Assembly (NCBI GenBank): GCA_023079485.1
Contig: CM041084.1
Location: 23,340,609 to 23,404,608 of the forward strand
From: Archilochus colubris
Taxonomy: Eukaryota; Chordata; Aves; Apodiformes; Trochilidae
Direction of reading: 5' to 3'
DNA length: 64,000 bases
Below are positions 1 through 11,893 of this stretch, in pieces. The notes under the pieces are model-generated. The model was given only the letters and a program-made list of their open reading frames with translations. It ran no database searches and was not told the origin of the DNA. A program made the translations under genes and the position numbers. How positions within the stretch are numbered: the first letter of the stretch is position 1; every line of letters starts with the position of its first letter.

Positions 1-3000
1 TGCTGTGCACATACATCAAGAAAAATGCTTTACAAACAGGTCTGGACTTTGAAGGTAAAGTCTCCTAGAAGAGTAGATCTGTACATTTATCTTCTGGAGT
101 CTGCTAGCTTAAGCTAACACTAATGGAAGGGGAAGGCCCTGTAAGATGGCTGCATTACACTGTCACCTAAGCACAGGAAGGGTTAACCTCAGAACAAAGA
201 CTAACATCTTAACATGCTCAGTCACAGCCTAGACCACATGGATTCTGGTCCAGAGGAAGACTGAAATTATGTAAATACATAGAGATTTATGACAGACTTC
301 TCTTCCTAACGGTCTGTCAACACCTTGGCAACATTACTGACATTTCTGCAGAAATTCTCATCGGATTTGCCTGCAGTGTGCCATCAAGAAGGCTGAGATT
401 TGTTTATACGCTGATACATAACAACAAAGGATGAGACTTTAGAAGCATCCCCAGGGATTTGGATGACCAGCTCTTCTACAGCCAAGGCAGCTTTGAACAT
501 TTCAGCCAAGACTTTTTTGAAAACTGTCAAACCCTTGGCTAGACACAAAAGGCTCAACAAGACGGTTCCTTTAATTTCTCTCTCAGATGTTTTTTTAAAC
601 AGTAACAATCGCATGAGTTCTTTATGAAACACCTGCATAGCAACAAGAAAATAAGTTATGCTTATTTCAAACAGAAAAAAGTGCAGTTAATATGATACAA
701 CAGATCAATAGGACAAAAATCAATAGGACATGGGCACCTAATTCCTGTGGCTTCTTTTAAGTTACATCCTCAGTTCAGCAATTTTTGTTTAATAGAAAAA
801 TTGTTTGAACTTATAATACAGGGCTGCTTCCTCTCCTGACATATATAAGGAAATGTATTTTGTGACATCTACAGATACACAGGAGCTCAAGACATTGTGT
901 AAGAGCCTGACAGGATAGCAGAGTCAATTTCTGTGAATTGGCAGTTTGGGTTACTGTGGAGTTTGGACTCTGGGCCTAATTAATTTTAATTTCTTCTACA
1001 TAAAAAATCCTAGGAATTTAGCATATTCATGAACAGCACTTGCATGCTATGAAATAAGATAGCCCCATGTTAGGCACACTAAAACCCAGTGAAGTCACTG
1101 GGACTCTATCCATCAATTTTCAAAGACCTGAGCTGGTTCCACTGTTTTTTAATATTCCCATTCTCCTCCCACACCTATCAGAACCAGCAGGACCTTCAGA
1201 GTGATGTAGCCACCCTTGTCTGAGACAAAAGTGACAGCATGACACCAGACATTGAAATTCAGCCACTCTCTTGAGTTAGACACTCTTTTAAATAGTTAAC
1301 AGTTTTTATTAGATGTGAACACAGAGGAAAATAAGAAGACAATCCCTTCCTAGCCTCTCCAGTGAATACATGATAAATGAAGCTCTGTGGTTCACTTTTC
1401 AAAAGCCACTTTTCAATAGTTTTGGGTATTTTTGTTTTTTGGGGGGGTTTTTTGCTTCCAATGTATTTGCATGGCAGAATTATCATGACACTCGTCAGTG
1501 CTGTGAAACTGGTCAGCATCAGAGTCAGTTACTACATGAGCTCTAGTCACAGGAGTTTATTTAGCTTTGCTTACTCTCTTGCTCCATATTATGAATTCAG
1601 GGATAATGGTTAACTACTTCATGAGTGTTGCAAAGATTAACTGGTTAATGTTTGTTAAGTACTCCAAAGATCTAGAATTTGCTTTCAGTTATAAAAGTGT
1701 AACAACCTTTGAGAAAACCAAAGAATATACTCAAGAGAAAAGACATCTTAGACTTAAGTTATGGGTAGAAATGGGCTTCAAGTAAGAGCTGAGAAGGGAC
1801 AGTGGCCTGCTGGATCCAGGTTGGCCAGCAGCCATAATCCAAGAACTGTATGTACAGGTTTGCAGTGCTAGCATATGAACTATCAAAATAGTCCCCAGGA
1901 TGCAAATTTTACTGATGCTTAAGTATCCTTAAGATAGGAAAAAAGCAAATTGTTCCTGAGAAGCACTCAGCAGATTGAGGTCTTCATATTTACTGTAGCA
2001 TTTCATTTGCAAGTCTATTATGTTGAATTAAAAAACCAATAGCTCTTGAACCAACAGCTTTACAAGTGGATCAGGCAAGGACTTTAGCCTACAGACAAGG
2101 CACACAGAAGAGATTTTGCAAGAGGACTCAGGCAAGTACACAAATGCTTTTCACAAAATGGATCAGAAGTCTGCTGACAGCACCAACCTAGGGGAATGGC
2201 TGCCCATTCCCTTTCACTTATGTGGTCTATCACTTTCTGCTTTTCTGATTTCCTAGGTTTTCCTTTATGTCCTTTCTTCCCCTCCTGTGCCCTGTTACCC
2301 TTTCCTGTCTTGAGTTCTGATCCTTCACATCCTCACTGCACCCCATCCTGCTCAGACCTTTCCTCTTCCACCACTCTCACTTTCTGGCCCTGTGATCCCA
2401 ACTCCATCTCTTCAGGTTGCTGGTTCCAACAGGACAGGTAACTACCAAGCAATGTAGATCAACAGAAGATGCCAACTATTAGCATGTGTCAGCATCTCAT
2501 CCCTGGATCTGCTATATATCAAACTCTAAGGGGTACTGATGTGCCTGAGATGTTTGTTGTGGCTGAAGCGGTGGGTCATGGTCCCACACATCTGCCCAGT
2601 CTCTCTTAAATGCCACGGGCCACAGCCTCTCCAGTTCTGAGCAAAATGACTCTGATTTACATTAGTGTAAATTAGTACAAACCTCACCTTGTTTTCTTTT
2701 GAATACTTGACTGGTTCTTAAAAAAAGAAGGAATCTTCAACTCCTAGTGACTCAATGAGGAATGAGCCTACTAATTTCTTAATGTTAGCACAATAGACAA
2801 TAATCAGCTCTGCTTAGGAGGGATAAGTGTGAGGCATGGGGATGGGGGGAAAGGTACAACACGAGAGTCAATACACTTCTTGGGATGGGAGATGATTGCC
2901 TTCAAAGTTTCACAGGCACAATATTTTCTCCATTCCTCCACCTACCTGAATGCTAAATAAAACAAACTTTTTAATATAGAGCCAAAGGTATGCTCAAAGT

Positions 3001-6000
3001 TAGCTTGTAAAGAGACAATCAATCAATAGAACAAACTGCTTCTATGAAATACCTTTTAGAAGTGTCACAAGTGATGCACATGACAAAGGTAGCTTGTGAC
3101 CAAAGCATTATTGCTTCTCAAAAGGGTAACTTGTGACAAGCAAAAAAGTATGCTATTGATAATATAAGCCAATTTGTAAAAGGAAACTACGTGTCTTCTT
3201 GTGTATCTTCACTGTAACCATTCATGGAAAAACTATGAGAATGAAAGTAGCTGCGATCCAGACAACCTGGAAACCATGTGCCTGTGCTTTGCTGACTTGG
3301 GTCCCAGAAAGAGAAGTCTTTTGTTTCCCCTATCAACAGAAAACCCAACACAACAAATCATGCAATACAATATCAAACTCTAGGTTATTCCAAAATGACA
3401 ATCGAGTAGAAACAAACTGTATCTTCAGAAGGGCAAATGAGAGAGGCTAGGGGTCACTATCAAAGGACTTCTGTTTTCTTTTGTTTATTTTCTTTTGTTT
3501 ATTAAATAGCCACCGTATTATTTACTGCAGCTTTGCAAGCTAGTGAGCAGCTGGGTGTAACACATTTCCATGCTGTGTAACCTCTACTTATGCTTCGTTA
3601 GATTCCTTATCAGGACCAGAAGAAAAGAAATCTCTCTGTTATGCTTTTCCTGTGGCAAAGGAAAAGACAAGATAATGACTTTCCAGCTCATTTCACTTGT
3701 ACAACGTTCTCATCAATCACCATGGGGTAGGTCTTTGTTATTTTCACTGGAGGACTGTTCTTAGTTTTCTGTCACAATAAAGTGTGACTCCACTAACTAG
3801 CAAATCAAGGTTACCTCTGCCACATTTACAAAAGAACAAAATGCAAACATAAGGCTAAAGCTACTTCTGAAAATTTTCCAAGGCCCAGGTTTCACACACA
3901 TAAACTTACTTTAAATTATGTCTAAACTTTTTTCATTGAAATGAAGGGTAAAGTCTGAAACATTCAAGGCAGTTGATGTAAGGAAGATAAACTACCCATT
4001 TCATCAAGAACCAAAAGTTTTCTGCTTGTTTTGCGACTTTCTGCTCCAGAAACCAAGCAAAGAAACTGTGGTTTATTTTTATTTTAAACTCTGTCGAGTA
4101 TGCATCTCTTTGCAGTTTTGGTTCATTATAGCCCACGCAGCTTGGCCTCTATTCTCCTTTTCCTATGACTTCAATAAGTCCTATAGACATAAGCAGGAAT
4201 TATGTGAGCAAATAAAAAGCAAGAAAGGGATATATTCTAATCAAGGCAAAAATATAATAAAAATGCTTTGTAAAATGGTATCTCCTCCTTTAACTTCATG
4301 TTTTTATATGTCTTTTACTTTCTGGTCCCTGTTGCTTCTCTATGAATGACACTGATACACCAAATACTATTGTAATAACAAGGATAGGGTTTAGAGATTG
4401 TTGTTGACTTTCTCAAATCCCAAATTAGACATTTTTTATTTAAAATACATGAAAGACAGCTCCATACTCTTTCATTAAATGCATTGTACATTTGCAACAT
4501 CCTATGTACTCTTTTGAAACCTTTTCCATTTAAGTGTGGTCTCTAGTTTTGGATAGCAAGCATTTCCTTTGTAACATTAAGGGAGGAGTATGTTACTGTC
4601 AAAATTTCTCTCTAAAAAGTCCTTGCTAAAATATTCACTCTACTTGTCAGAACAGGAGTATCTGAGGTTAATTCCAAGTGAAAGAATATTTTAGAATGAA
4701 TCATAAACTACATGTTAAAAAAAGGCAACATGTTGCCATTCCAGTGCCCCTTCCCTGCTGTAAAATTAAATGAAAAAGGACTCCCCACATTTATAGCCAC
4801 AGAATATTGTAACATTTTTGAGCATTCTAAGATTCCTTAATTGTAGTTATGCAACAGAACTGTCATATCCTAAAACAAAGGACAAAAATTCAGCAGCTGA
4901 ATTTATTGGCTTGGAAATTAAATGCTCTTAAGAGATGGCTAACATGTCTTCTTAAGTATTTTTGGCATTTTTAAGTTACAGTGCAAAGCTTCCTACTGCA
5001 CAGACCAAAGAAGTGGGATGGTTTAGAAATACTTATAATTTCTATGGTGCTTTTTGTAAATTCATGTATTTAGCAACACTGAAACCTGTTGAGTAGTAAC
5101 CTTCTTCGCAATTAAACCACTAATTTCAGTGGGCCACTTATGGTATGAGACACTGTTCAACATTAATAAAGATGTAATGTGTTATCTTCTAATGAGCTGG
5201 TCATGATGGTAAAAACCAACTTCTTTTCAATGTCTATTCTCAAGGCCCACAGTTCCCAAAGGCAAACGGGATAAATTCTGTGGCCAGAATTTATGATACT
5301 AATGAAAAAAATCCTAACAACAAAGCAATCCATTAAACCTATGATCCTCAGAGCCCTTTTGCATTACTGAGTCAGTTGACTATGATGACCAACTATGACA
5401 CACTTTGAACAGTCGGGGTCTGGTTCCAAAGGCACACACACTGCTTACACATAAGTTTTGAGAGAAGACTACTTCCTCACCCTGACAAAGCATTTAAACA
5501 CAAGCAAAACACATGTTTATGACTAATCTGAGACAACGGAAACAACGGTTTCAATTCTTCTTTGCTCTAACCTTGGAATTCACCAGGTCAGGAATAAGAA
5601 CTGATTCGCCTCTAATTCTCAGTTTTTCAACCTCAGTTTTTCTAAAGCTGGAGCAATCAGTTCACATAAAATTAAGCAGAAGCTTAAGTGCTTTGCTAGA
5701 GCAAAGCCTCTGCTTCTTTTAGGGTTTAGCCAGAAAGTTCAACTGTAGATCCCAGCATGAATGTAAGTTTTGTGAGCATGGATGTAAATGGTAGCACTGT
5801 ATAGCTGCCACACATATGAGTTCTGTATCTATGATAACTGAGATAACTCATGCTCATGAGTCTTTGGATAAGGCTTTCAACACAAAAATTAAGGACAGAT
5901 TTGATCTAGGAGCTTGAGCCTTTGTAATTTGCTCTTCCTTAATTGCAAACTGTTCAGGCTGTTTGCTAACTGATGCTAATAGCATTGCACCACACTCAGC

Positions 6001-9000
6001 CCTGGAGAACTCAAAGAAGTCAGCAGTTACACCACAGAAAGATCTGACCCATAACTGTGCTCTGGAATACCAACACTGGCAAATATTACAAACCCATGTC
6101 TGCTTTATTAAAATTACAAATAAATTAATAATCTTAATTTCTAAATTCTCCTTTGCTGCTGCATCAAAAGCAAACAACACAGTATTTCTGTTACTTCACT
6201 CATATTTCCACTCTAATTTTTCTGTCTTCTCACAGCTGCTTGTGAGTTTGATAATAATGTGTCTTTGTTTGGGCTTCTTAAAAAGAGGGATATTCTCCAA
6301 ATGGAAGAAAGGTCATTTTATTTTGCTTTGAAACCTGAGAAACCTGTAACATGAACCATACGCTGATTACAGAGCACTGATATATAAAGGATGTAGTTGT
6401 GTAAGTGTGTGAAGTGGTTCTGGTGGATAAAGAGCAGAGGAGAAGCACTATTTTAGACAAATAATCCTCCTGTAGGATCTAATTATCATGACTCATGTTC
6501 AACAAGGCATTGTGTAGAGGCCAGCCAAAAAGGAGGACCTGTTACGGTGAGCATTATACAAAGGTTTCCACAAAGCCTCTTCCATTAAAAGTTGAACAAA
6601 AAAAATGGATAAGACAGATCCCAGGTGGAGAAACAGTGTGATGCTTCCATGATATTACTCTTTTATGGGCATAGTCACTTAGGAGGGGATAAGAAAAATG
6701 GAAAGAACAGTGATGGAGAGAAAGGTTCTGGAAGGAAGGAAAGCACAGGAGAGTGCTATAGTGTAAATACAAACTGAAAGTGAGGTGAAAAAATGAAGGT
6801 GGAAGGGAGGGGCAGAAAGAAGAAAGGGCTGGAAAAAATGGGATTAATATAGAGAACATTGAGTTGAAACCACTGGAAGCTCTCCGAGTGTCAGGGGTTT
6901 TGGCTTCGGTTGCTTCAGCAGCTGAGTGCAACTGACTGATGCCACTGGCTGGTGCTTTGAGGGTCTGTCCTTTATGGCCAGAGGACAGAAAGCTGGGAGG
7001 AACCATGCCTGTTCTGGTACCTACAGGGCCAGGTGGGATGAGGATCTCCATACATCTCTGATCCAACACACAGACTAGGAGGGAGAGGCACAGTCTTTGC
7101 TGGGTCCCATTTTATTCCCACTCTATGACTGGAACAGCCCTCATTCCAGCTTAGCTGAAATACAAGCCTATGGGATGGAGTCTGGGGACCAGCAGCATAT
7201 GTGAAATATGCTTTCACATGTGTCCATGTAAAGACACTATACACCAAACCACTCTGCAGGCACAGGAGGAGAACTGGTGTTAATCCTTCTGTATTCCTGT
7301 ACTTTTATCTGTTCTCTAAGCATCTGAGTTGCCAGTTCTGGATTCTTCTGGCCCACAGCTATTTTGAACTCCACAGACAGCAGCATGATCATTAACTTTT
7401 TCTCTCCCTTTCTTCCACTTGCTCCAATAATTTTTTTTTCTTCAAATGTTACAGGGCTGTTATAATAACTATATGTGTTATTACATGCCTATATATAAAT
7501 ATTTTAAAATTCTTAATGCTAATTTTAAGTTCTACATATGAGAACATGCAATTAAAAAAGCATTCCATCCCTATCTTTTTGTATAGAACTTTATCCTCTG
7601 GCATAAACTAAATACATCTATTACAAAGAAAAAGAAACAAACAACATATCTTGATTAAATCAGTGCAGTACTAAATTAACATGCTTCAAACTGTGGGATA
7701 CAATAACCTGCCTATATACTGGCATAGAAGCAGCACATACAGCTAGTGCAGGAGTATTACATTTCTCCTGGGGTGAAATAGAAAAAAAGAATTTTATAAA
7801 AACACCCTTATTTGATTGGATAGTGCAGCTATCAACTATGAGTTGTCTGCTAGCAACTTTTGAATTATTTCACACTACAGCTGTGTATTTGCTGTGAATA
7901 AATATGAACATTTTGTGAATATTATAGTACAGTTAATCTGAGTTGCTGTAACTTGGGTTGGCTGACGTGGGAAAGGTATCCTGCTGCAATGCTACTTGGT
8001 CCAGATCAGCTGACTTCAGCCCTTAAGAGCTGGAGTTCAGTGAAAAAAATACATTGGCCAGGTTTCCCAGATATCTACCTTGTCACAATTTGTGTCCTTC
8101 TGTCTCCTCTTCCCCATCTCTGTGTGCTTGTTTCAGGGTGAAGTACAGCTCTGTGGGCATGCAGAGGCCTAGGGGCCTGATTTCTTTCCAGTGCAGAAAC
8201 TCCTATTATGAAAGTGATTCCTATCTGCCTGCATAAAAATCAAGAATGGCTCTTTGAATGTCACCTCATTATCTCACATCTGCTGCAGTCTGACCTATGA
8301 ATTACTTGTCAAAAGCAGCATATGGGTTGTAAGCAAAATTTAGAACGTGGGTAATTCCAGGCATTTCAGTCTCTTGTTCTGTCACTGCTCTCCATGCATC
8401 ATGAGCTGCAACACCTTCCTCTTAATTGCTTTAACTGTGGCATCTCATTTTTGATGAAGACTGAAAACACGATGGGTGATGCTTCTGTTGATCACTGAGG
8501 CAACATTTCCTTGCAGAGGAAGTTGTGACTGAACACCACCACCACGGGACAAAGGAAAGTATCCCAAAAAGGCTCCAAGGAACCGGTGCTGGCTCACTAT
8601 GTAAAAGTATGGCACTGTCTCTGATGTGCTGCCTGGCAATCTAGCCCCACTTTTACATCTGCTTGAGCATTACTCCTACCACATGCTCAGTTTCTTTCTT
8701 TCAATGTCAAAGTACTTCATATAGCAATTGCTACCATGCTAATGTTCCAGTACCAGAAACCCAGTGTCACTAACAATCTAAGAATATCCCAAGGAAACCC
8801 AGAGCAGTAGGACCGTAAGAATTTTTTTTCACCAATAACAGAAATTATAAGATAATAACATTACACTTCCAGTGTTTGTGATACTGCAATTTTGCAATGA
8901 CTTGGTCATAAACTCTGTTCTACCAAAATCCCAGTCTCCATCCCTGCCCACAATTCAGAATCTCTTCAGTCTCTTAATTCCCTTGGACTTTCTGAGTGAA

Positions 9001-11556
9001 GATGATTTCTGGCCCTCCATCTACTGAAAACAATGGCTTCCTTCTGACTTCAAAAAGCATGTGTCCCTTAGGACCTTACTGGACTGTAGTGCTGCCTTGA
9101 GAGTTTGGGCCATAGAAGAAAAGTTGAGATGTTTATTTAGAGAGTCCTTGACAGACGTCTTTTCATGGTGACATTTCTAATACACTATCACTGTTTTGAA
9201 AGATTAAAATCATAATGACTTTTTTTTTCAGGCAGGTTGCTTTCATGTGTTATGCTACAATGTTGCTTGACTGCTTTCCAAACAGAAACAACTGAAAAAA
9301 ATGTGAAGCGCTCCAATGATTTGAAATCACCCTAGTCAGGACAGAGTGATTTAAAATTATTGGAGTGCCATACATTTTTATGAGGTCTCAGTTTGCAAGC
9401 AATGGAGTTCTATGCAGTCCTCTGCTACAGCAATTCTAAAAGACATATACAATATCATCAGTTTGAAAATGTTTGCATTTGAATTTGGAAATGGTAAGGA
9501 TTTGGAGAGCATTTAACACACTGTACTTAAAATAACTGGCTCTATGCTGACTGTAAAAAGGTCCAAGCTAAAGAAGTAACTGTACAAACACATTATATCT
9601 GGTAGAAACTGATGCTCAGTCTCTTCATTCTTCCTAATCCCTTGGTCAGACCATACATCACCACCTGCACCACCAGAGATGTGGCTGTGTTTCTACAGGC
9701 AGCAGAGTATGGGAAAGAAATTACAATACCTGCAACAGAGGGAACCACTACCTTTTGGAGAACATCATCTTTTTAAAGGTGTTTACTCTTTTTCCCTTTT
9801 TACTCTTTCCCTCAGAGTGTGCCTCAGAGTGTACTTGAGCAGGGCACCTGCTCTCTCTCCTCCAAATCTTCCACACAGCAGTCCAAGCCCTGGTAGTAGT
9901 GTAACAGATTTAAGGAAAAAAAAAAAGATTTACCTCACAATGACACATCAGTTTAGTCCTTTTGCTTTTCATTTATTTATAGTGGAAATAGTTCTTTAAT
10001 TCATAATAGAGATTCAAACCCAAATTTATTGCAAAATACTTCATAAAGAAGTAGATCCTTAGCAGCTGTAAACAGGCATAATTTCACTGAAGCTAATACA
10101 TTTATGCCTTAGTATCAGCTGGGGATCTAAACTGTTATTTGTGGACTCTCAACTCCTAAGTTTTGCTGCTTTCTCTACCACAAAAGCACTGACAAGTAAA
10201 TTTTAGTAACGGTTCTTCTTTTAGTATCTTCCTTGCTAATTTCAATAGGCATATTTTAAAGTGACTTTTAACTTTGACGTTGTGAAGTATTGCCACACAC
10301 TGAAGACTGTCAGTACTGGCAAATCTGTTTTCCTGGAATACCCTGTGCTGTTTTCAGAACTGCATGATCGTGTGACATCTGCTCCACATCTCATACGTGA
10401 TCGACTGAGAAGGTTCACCCGTGGCAGATGGCTGCTGACTCACCTCTCAGCACTGAACACTGGGTTGCTTTCTGAGAAACAACATCATATTAATTTTCTA
10501 AGAATCTTGAAAAGATGTGATGGGTCTGCTTGGTTTGATTGCAGGTAAAGTAAGTCACAGGAAATGCACATGGATGAAAATGTTCTAGGACCATGTGTAA
10601 TATTTTAAAATTCAATTTCTGGGCTATCAGCAGTCAAATTCACAAAAAGGAGATCAGGTTCACCACAGTACTTTCTAAGTTGTAGGTATCTGAATAGCAA
10701 AATCTGAATCACTGAATAAGATGGAGATCTTGGCTTCCTATGCAAAGGAATAATATCCACAGAAGCCCTTCACTTGAGTGAGGAATCAGGAAACATGAGT
10801 GAAATGGATGTACCCTAGACCTGTTCTTGCTGTGTTTTGGCTGCACTGTTCCAGGGTGGGAGGAATATGATGAAGATTCACAGACCTGGGTAGAAGGACA
10901 TTCCTTGCTCTTCTAACATCCCATGACTGATAATATATGCACCTCTCATACCAAAGACCTTTGTCCTGTTCCCTGTTCTACCAGAGACTTTTGTCCTGTT
11001 CCCTGCTGACTGCCACATTGAAACAGGCACAGTCCAGTAAGCATGTGCAGCTTGGGCAGGCTAAGTTCTGATCAGTTATAGGAAAACTATTGCAAGAAGC
11101 CACAAGTTTACTTATAATGACATTACCTCACAAGGTTAATGTTGTTCAGTACTAAAATTAAAGAACACTGGGAACGGTTTGTTAGTTCCTCTCATTCTTA
11201 CAGACTCCTAGGCATGGCAGAACAAGACAAGAAAAACCCCAAAGTGCCAGTTCTGAACCACTTAACTTACAGCTCTATATACCAAGTCAGGTGCATACAT
11301 TAATTTAAAGCTAAATATTGTTGCAATAGCTTGAATAAATATTAACAAAATCAACTTGTTTGCATGTAGTTAGTGTTACAACAACCATATATAGCCAAAT
11401 CCTTTAGGATCAAAAAACCACACATCATAAGCACCACATCTATACGTGACCACCCAGCCTAAACATGCTTCCGTCCCAAAGATTTACACATCAAAATGCT
11501 TTAACTAATTTTTTTCTTAAATCTTTCTTATGTCAACTACCAAAACTTCCTAAAGA
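1..11556. other. CDK6 intron 3 (distal part), no gene seen
   Basis: This AT-rich intronic DNA was read on both strands for CDK6 exon 4 (expected to start with an in-phase D-M-M-F and include HRDLKPQN) and none was seen. Open frames up to 171 codons (for example 6554-7069 minus) are compositionally skewed and match no family I know. The only structure noted is the 30-bp duplication at 10951. Confidence 0.7.
10951..11010 (+). repeat. 30-bp tandem duplication (two copies)
   Basis: Two adjacent units of 30 bp share TTTGTCCTGTTCCCTG and differ at a few positions. It lies in CDK6 intron 3. Confidence 0.85.
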
Positions 11557-11562
11557 CCAAAG
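11557..11562. repeat. Target-site duplication, left side of LTR copy 1
   Basis: CCAAAG abuts the TG terminus and is repeated exactly at 11888-11893, directly after the CA terminus. Confidence 0.8.
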
Positions 11563-11887
11563 TGTAGCAAGACGAACCTCTTTTAGGGCACGGCACTTCA
11601 AAGTCCAACCAGGTGTTCCAGAAGAGACTCACAAATAGTGCTCTAAGCCTACAGCCCTCAGGGTTGACTACCCTGGATCAGTGCTGTTGCTCCAAGAGCA
11701 ACTGACCTCTCTGCTGACTTGCTCAGGACTGAGCTGAGCCTGTGAGTTTGAGCCTCACCTTATATTGGCCCCCTAATCCTGCTCATGCACAATGGGGGCC
11801 TGCCCTAATCAGGCACAGGTGGGCTTAGCACAAGCTCATGCCCACTACCTGGCAATTACTGGCACCTGGTTGCCTCATTTCACTACA
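11563..11887 (-). mobile_element. Solo LTR, class II (ERVK-like) endogenous retrovirus, copy 1 (intron 3)
   Basis: This 325-bp element begins TGTAGCAAG and ends CACTACA, so its ends are TG...CA with a five-base inverted terminus (TGTAG/CTACA). It is flanked by a perfect 6-bp direct repeat, CCAAAG, at 11557-11562 and 11888-11893. A second copy with a different 6-bp repeat lies at 19504-19818. TG...CA ends with 6-bp duplications fit the class II (ERVK/alpha-beta) retroviral integration pattern. On the minus strand there is a TATA-like box (ATATAAGG, 11765-11758), so I orient the LTR in the CDK6 sense direction. I found no AATAAA in either direction and no flanking viral coding sequence, which fits a solo LTR left by recombination. 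A short TIR DNA transposon is the alternative. Confidence 0.75.
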
Positions 11888-11893
11888 CCAAAG
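11888..11893. repeat. Target-site duplication, right side of LTR copy 1
   Basis: CCAAAG is an exact partner of the hexamer at 11557-11562. Confidence 0.8.

Noticed and set aside
6554..7069. 171-codon open frame on the minus strand
   Set aside because: The translation is serine/phenylalanine/proline-rich from a purine-skewed strand, with no recognisable family and no splice or promoter context. It is inside CDK6 intron 3.
11563..11887. The short repeat as a MITE or hAT-type DNA transposon with TIRs
   Set aside because: Inverted complementarity at the ends is only about 5-6 perfect bases, and the duplication is 6 bp rather than 8 bp or TA. TG...CA ends fit an LTR better, though not with certainty.
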